NCBI GenBank assembly: GCA_022495005.1
Contig: JAGYXB010000665.1
Location: forward strand, 1,116,001 to 1,180,000
Source: Rhyacophila brunnea
Taxonomy: Eukaryota; Arthropoda; Insecta; Trichoptera; Rhyacophilidae
Direction of reading: 5' to 3'
DNA: 64,000 nucleotides
Shown here piece after piece: positions 37,839 to 49,800 of the stretch. Numbering within the stretch: position 1 is the stretch's first letter; the number at the start of each line of letters is the position of its first letter. The position numbers and the translations under genes are program-made. A model generated the notes under the pieces. The model did no database searches and was not told where the DNA came from. It was given only the letters and a program-made list of their open reading frames with translations.

Positions 37839-40800
37839 CTAAATAATAAATTTCAATCAATAATACGCCCTAATAAATGACTTCATCTCATACAAAAATG
37901 TATCAAATCACTATCGAAAATCTAAATAATATCAAAATATTTTTTATAAAATAAAATCGTTTGCATCCCTCGAGGATAAAGACAAAATATACCTGAGCCG
38001 CTCATTCTCGAGTATTTAGAAAATAAGAGGCGCGCGTTTGTAATACGCCCAGCAAAATTTCAAAATTATAACGGTAATTTCTGCCGAGGGTTAAAGGAAA
38101 GATTGTAGAAAACTACTCGTCCCCCAGTTCCCACGCTCTATTTATTAGACATAAGATATTTTTAAATATTTTGCAGTTGAAAAATCACACCCGCTAGGGC
38201 ACTCGCTGCTTCCAGCAGGCCGCGTGTCTCTATCATAAAATACAACCCCTGGGTCTACTGCACCCTAAAAGCAAGCCTGCAAGTCTAAAAACGTACGCTT
38301 AATAATAATTTAAACAAATTCGTCTAATATCAAGTGTAATATTGTATCCCATCGATATCAATGATCCGTAGTACACTAAAATACCTAACCAAACCGTTTC
38401 TACCTTCAATGTGTAGCCTTGGTAATGATTTATTAAATGTTTAATATAAAGAATTATACGCTATTTTCCACTGTATCCATAATTTTACTGTGTCATTAAT
38501 AATAAATCCAACTCTACGTATATGTATCAAATTACAAGTTCTTTGTTTTCTTCGCTTTTATTGAAAAATAACTATTTGTTTCAAGTCTCTACAAATAACT
38601 CCCCTTCACCTCCCTCTACTCTAACTCCAAGATCGAGTACTCCCGAGCACCAGAAGGTATCATCCAACGCACAGGAGTTATCAGTATACACAAGGTATAT
38701 AATATGATCATTGCAATACTTTTGTTAAACTTAGATAATTTTATCAAGCCTCAAAAATCAGTATTATAAAAAAAATGTTGAATTAGAACAAGTAAAAAAT
38801 ATGTGTCTTAAAAAAACTGGTCTATTTTTATGAGGTTTTTGAAAATGATGATGAATATAATGTAATGAGAATAAATCAAAACATCGTTGTGAGGTTTTTT
38901 GAAGAAACAGACAACAATATATACACCTACGCATTTTTTTTTAAATTATACCAAACCCTTTTCTCTAAAATAAGTATGTACTTAATGTTTTTTTCACCGC
39001 CAACGTATTTTTATAACATCATCATGATTTTAATCGGTGGTTATCATACATTTAAATATCAAATAAAATCTCAAAGTTTGATAGTGCATTGACAACTAAT
39101 GTGATTTAAGATTGAGAACAACTTACAGACAGTGAGTGAAAAAAACTTTACGGTACCTATCACTAATAGGTACTTGACATAAATGCCGCTTACATTCTAA
39201 TAAAAATGTCGATTTTTTTATTTATCGTTATTTTTTTGGAAATAAATAACTAAGTATTATTAAATAAGCCAGTAGAGCGATAAAAAAAAGGTATTTATTA
39301 TACATATATAGCTAAGCTCGGAGAAGTGGATATTATATATTTTTAAATTGAATAACAATCAAACCAATATAAAATAAAACATGAAGAAAGAATTTAGCAG
39401 TATAAATAATATTTAATACTCCTTGTAAGTACCAGTCTGTATTAAATTTCTCTTTAGAACTAATGTAGCTCAAGGGATCTTTTGGTTTCACGGAATTGAG
39501 TTTAAATATTCAACATTATTATGATTATTTGTAAGGCATTAAATCCTTCTGCACAAAGACGTTCTTCTATATTTTATCAAAATATCAAAAGCTGAAATTT
39601 AATATTTTATTGTTTCGTATAATTGAAATCGTTTATAATAGAATTATATGATAATAACATTTTAATGCTGTTTGAGTTGTAGGGATGAAGTTAATACCCA
39701 AACCAGTAAGCACAATTGTTCGGGAAAATATAATTTTAAGGCTAATATTATAGGGGAGTTTTTTTTAGAAAACCTACATATTATTATAAATTATGTATAA
39801 AGTAAGCATACATTGAAAAATCTTCAAACATATTCCACAAAATAATATTGTACATAAAAATACCGGATAATATATTCGAATACACTAATAGAAATAAGTT
39901 TTTTAATTGGTTTTATGATTAAATCAAAGTACCAAAAAAAATACAAACTATTATTATTTGTATAGCACCCACGATGTTCTTGTTTAGTTGGTATAGCGGC
40001 CGTCAAGTGATCGGTCGCCTGTTTCATCAGGGTCGGCACGATGTTTTTTAACTCATTCGCTGCTGACTATATAATGAGATTTTAATTAGCACCTTTAAAA
40101 TGCACATTAATTATATCGATCGGCCGCCTGGTCATTACGCGCATGTGCGTCTTCAGCGTCCAAAGTATTAAACATGTGTCTGATCCAGTATTAAGAGCAA
40201 TTGACAGGTTGAGCAAATGGCTAACATCCATTCCTTGTAAAGAAGTTAGTTAACATAGCCTCCACTCTGTATAGCCTCATATGGTCCGCGTGAAAGTCCA
40301 AGTGAAAATGGTAATTATTATTTTAGTGATGACTATTTATTTTTTTGAGAACTTACTGAACCTACATAGTATAAAGATAGAATATTAAACTTTGGGGCTT
40401 GAAACCGTTATTTTTTTCGTTTCGATTTTCATTCCGGTTCAAGTAAAAAAAATATATACTTATATCGGTTTAGTTCCGGTTTTTGTTCCAAAAAATAACG
40501 GTTTTTCCAGTTTTCGGTTGTCGGTTCAGCTCCAAGAGAATTTTTAAATGTTTTTATTTGTATTAACAACTTATTTCTTACCATAATTTATAACATTGTA
40601 TGGTACTTGTATGATAGCCCGGCGCCATGCTCCGAAACCAATGCTTATGCACCGCACGGCCGTAGTCATACATTTTTAAAATACTACAACAATTATTGAA
40701 GTGGGGAGTAAGATCATGTTTACGAGCGTGTTTGAATTTGCACCAAACCGAAAAAACTGATATTTTTTCCCGGTTCGGTTCCGGTTTCGTTCCTACAAAA

Positions 40801-43800
40801 GTTTTCCGGTTTTCGGTTCAGTTCCGGTTCAAAGCCCTAATTAAAATCAAGGGTTCTATGATTAATTCACACTTCTTAGAATAAGGCATTGCTGCATCCA
40901 CTATTTAACTAATGTCCGTTTTCATCCGGATATGCTATCAATGAAATCCTTGTCCATTCGAAGAGAGGTTTCTTCTCACATCTTTGTGGGTTCGTTTACA
41001 GTTCGTCTATACCGGAAAGTATTAATGATCATCTTCCCATCAATATTACCCGTAAATCTGAGGTCTTCATGCTAACCTACTACAAAAAGGATGTCATATT
41101 TCATGATACTGTGTTTTTCTTTAATTATTTAATTTCTGTAGATATTGTGATAAAATAATATGGTAACTTTATTATTATTTTTATTAAAGTAATTTCATGT
41201 TACATGATAACTGACTTGCTTTGGGATATAATATTATAGCATTATATATTTTGTTGTTATAAGTAATTAAATATTTTTGAAGTTATACTTCTTTTGGCGC
41301 GTTTGGCAAATCAGATCAGAGTGTATTTTTGGCGTGTGACATGTAACACAACATTTATTTTTTCACACGAAAAAAAACGCAATCGATTGGATTTGAACCA
41401 CCAATTGTTCGGTTATCAGCCGAACACACTACCTTTATGCCACAGTATGATACTGCAATCGCGACCATTATACAGTATAATATTATAGTTTAGAATTGTT
41501 CCGTTGCCTAAGCAGCGAATTTATTATTGTCGGTTATTTGCAATTCCTTACGTAAACAAACGATTAAACGTCAGTTAGTAATATAAGTTAAAGTGTATAG
41601 AAACAAACCAACGGCGTTCCAATAAACGGTCCTTTTTCTTGAGTGTGTAATTTAACAAGATAATTAAGAGCTAGTCAAAGAATCTAGTTTATCACAAGTT
41701 TTGTTTTTGTTTTGTTACGCCAAAGAAGTAACTTCTTACGCGCGTAGATTACACAAATTACACACACCGATTTTTTTTATCTATCTTATGTCTACTTTTT
41801 ATAATAGCTCCTATGTATTTAACTATGTATTATGATGAATTGGCTAAAAGCTGCTATGGTATGTTATAAAGATAATTTAAACAAAAATAATTAATTTATA
41901 CTACCGAAAATCGAGGAAAAAAACACCGAATGAAACACGGCAGCCGAAAAAAGATAGTTTCAACTTAATTAAAGTTTCAAATGAATAATTAATTAATAAA
42001 GTTAACTTTTCCTTAGTTAAGTTTTTTTTAAATAATATACACATATAAAGTACAGTGTAACCATGATAGTCATCGTACTAGTAGCCTGAACACGGAACCA
42101 GCTCCAGCTATCTCATAATAAATATTATTGCCTGGACTGCATCCTTGTGTAACCGCCCTCCTCCAGTATCCAAAACCCCCCTTCCTACAGTCCACTAAAT
42201 ATCAACCTATTCTTCATATTGGTTTATTGTGTTCTCTCCATTTTGGTAGTTTTTTTTAATATATCGCTACCTGAAAGCGAACAGTGAGATAAAACTGAAA
42301 AACGATTATTAAATAAGAACCCAATCGATTGCTGAAAGCTATACTGAGATTTTTAAATTGTAATAACAAATTTAAAAGAACAAAATGTCAATGTTGCATT
42401 TATTAAAAAAATCCTGTAACTTCAAAGCAACAGTGGGATAATTGATATGACTTACTGTTCATAAGGTTATACAAAAAATACTATTATCACCTATTTTAAA
42501 CCCCATACCTAACGAAGAAGATAAATATATAGTTCTATTTTATTTATATGACACAAACATTAAAGTTTCATTATCTCGAGACTACTATTTTTGACTTAAC
42601 ACACTATTGTTTTCAGGTAAAATTTAATATAATTTAAGTACGTAATATTTATAATTTTGTGAACAATATCAAACAGTATAATTATAAAACATGTATTATG
42701 TGTATAAACTGAGATCAAATATAAACGGGCATGCTGTATTTATTGCTTTTCCTTTGCAAGGTACTATTAAAATTTGGCTCGTAACACTACATAATATTAT
42801 TTACATTATTTTATTTAGTGTAATAAAAACTAAGTCTAATTAAGATTATTTTTTTAAATCATATAGTATGTTATTTGTTAAATCAATTATGTTTTTCAAT
42901 CAGCCCGGTCACGATTTTAATTTAGAATCATTTTTTGTTATGCGCTCCAAAGCACAGGGATCGTTTAATTAATTTGCGAAGCGGGCGAGCGATACGAAGC
43001 CTCTTTATAAACGTATGAAAAATCATATTAGGCGAACATGAGAGGGCGTGTAGAGTGAACGAGTTGATGGTGTATTTTCATCTGTTTTTGTGAAGTATCC
43101 GCGAGGGCTAACAAAAGGAATGAATAATTACGTGGCGGAAGCTTCTCCCCCCCCCCGCCGGAAGGGGGCCGGTCAAATTGGATCAAATGGGCTGACTGCC
43201 CCCTTTGCTACCAGGGGCACAAGATAACACGGATTAAATATATATTTATAATACAGACAGAGCGATTTATTTCACTTTGGAGAAAACGGCACGAATAATA
43301 AATATATTTTTGAAATTAAATCTCATATAGTACAAGGATTTATACTTATACGTTATTATATAATATTAAAATGCAATCAAATTTCATAAATAATAAAACT
43401 CTGCCTTAGAATAAAAATAATTATTAATGGTATGTTATATCGTAAATAACAATACGGGGAAAATTTAATATCAAAATTTAATATCTTAAAATGTAATATT
43501 GGAAAAGTATATATTTTTAAGTAGTATTTCATTTTTTTTAATAATAATATTATAATTTTATTGTAATTGAGATATCAACTATACGTTATGTTATACTCAT
43601 TAGAGCAATTAATACTAATATAAATATACACATTATGTCAAAATCCATAACTTTGCTTCACAATAATATAAATATTGGTTGTTATATGAATTATTTATAA
43701 TATATTGAATTGAATAAGAGGTAAGAAGTATATTGATAAACTATTGATCATTTAGATTAATCGAATTAAATATATTCATGTTTGTAACATTCAATCAAAA

Positions 43801-46800
43801 TGAGTGAAGTTCATCCCTTAAATTTTGCGTACTGGGTAGATTACAAGAAAAACACGTTGCGAAAAGCACGCTATTGTAGGTTGATGTGAGAGGGGTGGAC
43901 AGAAAGATGATTGATAATGCCAGAAAAGCCAGGAGATGAATCCTGGCCTTTGCCGACTTATTGATAGCAAAGAAACTGGCTTCAAATTTAAATGGGTACG
44001 TAAATTCATATGCAAATATATTTTATGCAGCAGAACATAATAAAACAAGACTTAGGTTATTTTATTTTTTAAGAATGGAGTATTTTTCATACTATATTTC
44101 TAGATCACTAAGCAATATCAATACCTGATATATTTTAATATACGTAAAAGAATACCTACTTAAATGAACAATATTTTAAAATCTTATTTCATTGAAATTT
44201 AATCCATTTAAGAATGATAGTTGAATAATAATTACAGTCAGGTTTTTTTTAATTTTGTCAAGTTTTAACCTCATAATTCGATATATTATTTTATATAATT
44301 AGAAATTGCTATAATCTAGCGACTGAGCAAATAAACAATATACCATGAATATTTTTTATGTTGAATAATATTTGGTAATTATTTCGTTATGTATAAAACT
44401 ACAAAGTGAATTTTATATTTAAAATTGAACACCAAGTACCTACATAGTATAAATCGCAAACCATGATATTAAATTTATGAATCCAAATCTAATTTTGATC
44501 TTAGAGTAGTACGTAGAGAATTCTTGTACCTCGGTATTTCGGGATAAGTTTGTTATAAACTTTAATAAAAAAGGCGTAATTACAATCTGAAAAATAAATA
44601 TAATTCAAAAAAAATTAATAGTTTCTTAATAATAAAAAAAGTATTAAAATATCTGAAAATTACAATTTATGTCCATATATTTTCATTTTTATAGCCGAAA
44701 AACGTCGAGCTTGTCATATTATAAGCTTTCACGAGTCGGTTGTTTCAATAAATAACTTTTTTTCTCTTTGCGTTAAATTTAGTAGACTTTATTACTTTTC
44801 ATTATTAGATATTTCAATTACAAGATTATTTTTTTTCGATTATGGATTGACACCTCTTGCGTCATTTTAACTGCCATAAAATAATATTATAAAAATTGTT
44901 TCTAAATGTGATTTGGTCACATATGGTTTTTGTCACCATAAAATCATCAAAAGAAACTTACAAATATGGCAACATTTTTTTCGGAAATTGTAATCCCGGG
45001 ATTGTAAGAATGGTATTTTCAAAACCATGGAAATTAAACTTCTACGTAGTAGTAGTTTTTAGCTATAATATGATTGCAATTCCGAGTACCTACTTAGTAA
45101 TTGCGCTTGTTTTCCAAATTATAGGAATACATAAAAATGCGATCCTTTGGTTGAAATATGCAGCTTCTTTCCTCTGAAAGTTTTTTTCTCAATTCCCATA
45201 AAACGGGACAGTATGAATACTTGATGTTTAATTTGGCTCTCGTAAAAGGTAAAAGAAGTCTCTTCGCCAAAGACTATAAAGTGTACGGGCGTCGTAATAT
45301 AGCTGTATACTACACAATGCAGATTGTAAGGGATGTGGACAGTACCCATATTATAGTGGGTTTAAATAATAAGAAACTACGGAAACATTTATAATTACCA
45401 TGGTAATACATGATATCATGGGTATTTTTAACAATTGAAAATTTTTTTATTCACGATAATACACAATATTTTATAAAATTTAGCCGTTAGCTAGTTTTAA
45501 CGTTAGCCATTACCAGCATAAAGCGGAAAAATATCATTGGAATATATTTTAAAGTATTATATTATATCCGGTACTTAGTATTTGATACAGTCACAGCTAG
45601 GGAATCCAATCCCGAGCCAAAATTCTAATCCCGGGATTTCGGGATTACAATTTGACAATCCCGGGATCCCGGGACTGGTCCCGGGATTGGCACTTTTTTC
45701 CATTGTTAATATAAAATTTTTATATTAACAAATAACATTGATAACATCGGTCAAAAATAAATCTAGTATAATTTATACTATTTAAGACATTTATTGTGAA
45801 TATTGTATACGTTCAATCTTGGAAATATACAAGTTTAATGGAGTAAATAATATTGTAATATAAATAATAATGTGAATTTAATATGAGATTGCTGTTTCTG
45901 ATAGTAAAGACATAATGAATGGATTAGCGAGATTTAAAATAGTAAAGCAAATAATCATGGCGGACGTATGGCCTTTCCGCTTCATAAATCTAATAAGTCA
46001 GCCAAATATGAAACTGCTGTAAACGTATGATATCATGGTGGAATTACTTTGTTAAAAGTGCAAAGCATTGTTTTTTTCCAATCTTTCCATTTTTAATAAT
46101 TTATGTGAAAAAATAAAATGAATCGGCAACCTACACATGGGTATAAATCAAACTTCATTCAAACTCAGCTTATTTCTAATGTAGTTATTTTTTATCAAAA
46201 GTATTTTTTCTGTTTTATTTTATTTTCCGTAAAAATTGATTAAAAAAATCAATCCCGAAATCCCGGGATTCATAGGTATCGAAAATAGCTCGGGATCCCG
46301 GGATCCCGGGATTGGAATCCCTAGTCACAGCTACCAAACATGGCAAACACGTTGTGTTTGAGTAACAGATATTTTTTTTTAAATGTGTGTTATTTACTAT
46401 ACATCTACCTAAATGCTATGTGAATTGTTACCTTCAAATTCGCTTTGAATAAACTACGTAATAAACCAGTTATCGTTAATAAACAGTGATTACTCCCAAT
46501 CCATCGACGATTACATCTGAATTCCATTAAGCTCAATAGGTACCGTAAACAGAAGATTGGATAAATGAAGCTTTAATTAATACCTACCAATATTACGATA
46601 GCACGCCTTCAAGTTATCATGGCTTTATTGATTCTAAACATTCGTAAAATTGACTATGTTTAGTTGCATGTTGTAAAGGTCTTTGGCTAAGCCGTAAATC
46701 CCCTTTATGACTTAAGTTAAGTTACATTATTATTATGTGTAAGTAATATAACTCCGAGGAAAAGTTTTGCCATAAAATGATGGCTCATAGATGGAAAATG

Positions 46801-49800
46801 CTTTCAAAAATAACTTCCGTAGTTTATTAATATTTAATAATTCGAAATGTTATATTACACTTTCATTTGATTGCTCACTATTAAAAAAAACTTAATGTAC
46901 ATAATCAACTAAAACGATAAATTTAAAAAAAACTAATAATGACAGATAGTATTAAAATTGCAATAATTAAAATATTTCTTTTCACTTCAAATTTTGAAGT
47001 AATTTAATTATAAACGTCACATGCAAATACTAATTCAATAAAATAATACATAGTATTTAATTTGCCTAATTGAATAACGACCTTTAATCATTTATAAAAT
47101 CCCGATCATTATCAAAATATGTGGATTGAATATTATATATTTTATTCTACTATTAATGTATATTATAATATAATATATTTCCACCGCAAATTAACAGCAA
47201 AATAGTCAATAAAATTAGATGAATGACAAATAAAAGTCATCTAAATATAAAACTATCTAAAAAACAGGTCGTGAGATTTTCTTTAATGAAAATTTTCGAT
47301 TATTATGAATTATTATACATGTGTTAAAATTTATTATATTACCTAGTATGTAACTAAATAATAAATATTAGGTGGTATTACATTGATAGCTTTGATATAA
47401 CAATTTAACAAACCGTAGATCTCCGTACCTGTATTTTCAGCGAATGGTATTATTAACGTACTACAAACACAATGTCAATAACTTTCTTGGGGGAATGGTC
47501 AAGTTCCACATCAATCCACATGTAAGTAGCTGTAGGTTAGATTTGCAATTGTGTAATTATACAATGTCAAATTAATGTAAGATAGATCTATTATTACCAC
47601 GACGCCAACGATGGCGATGGCTGCCCCCAAGGTTCCTGCAGCAATATAGACATTATGCAGGCGGTCGTGGTAGAGCGCCATCGGAAGCCGAACCTCGCGG
47701 ACTGCCCCGTTGGAGTCAGCTGATGCACCTCCTTCGGCTCCTATTCCTCCTGCAACGGACTCCACGATGAAGTCATCTGAAAACAATCAACACATTTAGT
47801 ATCGTAACTCGATCTTAAACAGTTTTAACGTTGAATCCCACGTTTGGTGTATCTACTTAAAAATTGTATCAATAATTTTACATTTGTAGACCTATACAAA
47901 AGCATTATATGTGAATAATTATTGTAAGCATGATAACACGATTCGTATATTTGGAAAGATTCACAATCATTTAATTTGTGTCAAAAATTATTAAGAACCG
48001 GCGGGAAAATGTTTGTAATGTACGTTAGTCGTGGGGTTTCGCCTTTAAATTAATTTCCGTCCAATAACAATGACAATAACGACGATTACATTATGATTAG
48101 AAACCAAAGTGTTCTGTTATGTTTTTTTATTGTTTTATAAATTAGTTTTATTAAATATATTGATTTAAATTATAAATAGGCACAAATGAAAACAACAAAA
48201 TTAATTAAGAGTCGTTATGAATACAGCAAAGTATTTTGAAATTATTTTACTTACGGAAAACTCAAATATATATATTATTTTATTCATTGAAGAATATTTG
48301 AATAAAACATATTAATTTCTTGGACATTTCTACTTTTTCGAAAGATGGAAATGAAAACTTTAAAATGTATTGTTATTTGAATTTTAAATTGACTCTTGTC
48401 TATTCTTTCGTTTGTTGTATTTAATTCATACAATAATAAACAACCTCTCTCGTATTTCTATATTAATTTTCTACCTTGTTTTTCATCAGTAATATAAATG
48501 AAATATTTTCATGCTTAAACATATTCTGCAAACATAACTCCCTTAAAACTACCCGTTTTACTAAACAACTCGCTTTTCAGCGGAATAATTTCATTTTGTA
48601 TTCAAGACATTAAACAATTTAAACAAAATCTCCAGTATTAGACGAAGACCGGATGGCGTTAAAAATTCCCGCAATCTCTCATACCATACGGACAGGACTT
48701 TCAGTGGCGCCGTTGTAAAGATCGCAACAAGGGAAATTATAATTAAATAGCTATCTCTCTTTATAAAGTATTTTATTACGAACAGGAGTCGCATATATTC
48801 ATGCAAAGAAATTAATCAGAATTACAATGCTGTTACAAAAGAGCATATAATAAAATGAATGCAAAATATTTATTCACTATTTTGTTACGTTAGTTATATA
48901 TTAAATTTTTATTAGTTTTGAGTAAATCAATATTTAGGTTAGAATATAAACATAGTACGAGGGTGGGTCAATAAGTCCTTAGAAAAGCCGACAGGTGGCG
49001 CGACTAGTACTGTAAGCGGTTTGTTTTCATGCAGCGGCACTACCGATTCAGTATGCTGCGAAGTTTCAATCAGATTGGTCGGGTTGTTGTGTGTTTCTCG
49101 TACATTTAAAAAAAAAATTGCTTGTGGAAAATGGAAAAATAGAAAATGGAGAAAATTGAGTTTAGAGCTGTTATTAAACATTTTAATATAAAAGGGTTAA
49201 CAGCAAAGGAAATAAAAAATGAGTTGGATTTAGTTCACGGCACATCTGCTCCTTCACTTGCAACTATTTATAACTGGTTAAATGAATTTAAACGTGGTCG
49301 TACATCAACAAAGGATGAACCACGCTCAGGACGTCCTGTAGAGGTGACTACACCAGAAATGATCAATAAAATCCACGATATGGTGTTAAGTGACCGAAGA
49401 TTAAAGTTGAGTGAGATAATTGAGGTTACAGGGATCTCAAAAGGTAGCGTCATTTCTATTTTACATGACAAATTGGGCATGAAAAATATTTCTGCAAGAT
49501 GGGTGCCGCGTTTGCTCACAGTCGACAATAAACGCAGTAGGGTGGTGGCCTCTAAAGCCCTGTTGTCGCTCATGCAACGCAATCCGGATGAATTTTTTCG
49601 TCGCTTTGTGACTGCAGATGAAACATGGATACACCACTATACTCCCGAGACGAAAGAACAGTCAAAGCAGTGGATTGCGAAAGGCGAACCATGCCAAAGA
49701 AGGCGAAACCGTAAAATCAGCTGGTAAGGTTATGGGTACTGTATTTTGGGATGCACGTGGAATTATTTTCGTTGACTATTTGGAAAAAGGAAAAACAATA

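Noticed and set aside
37560..37880. Open frame of 106 codons on the plus strand
   Set aside because: It overlaps exon E of the EGF gene on the opposite strand and is a shadow of its GC-rich codons.
38522..38707. Frame with a Ser/Pro-rich stretch ([20 protein letters not shown])
   Set aside because: Low-complexity composition and weak splice signals; not enough to call an exon.
44896..45394. Overlapping frames of 76-93 codons and an AATCCCGGGATTG palindrome near 44990
   Set aside because: The frames are on both strands and unrecognised. The palindrome resembles the ends of the 45598-46323 hAT, but no second end or duplication was found.
49268..49582. Open frame of 104 codons on the minus strand
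   Set aside because: It is antisense to the mariner transposase.
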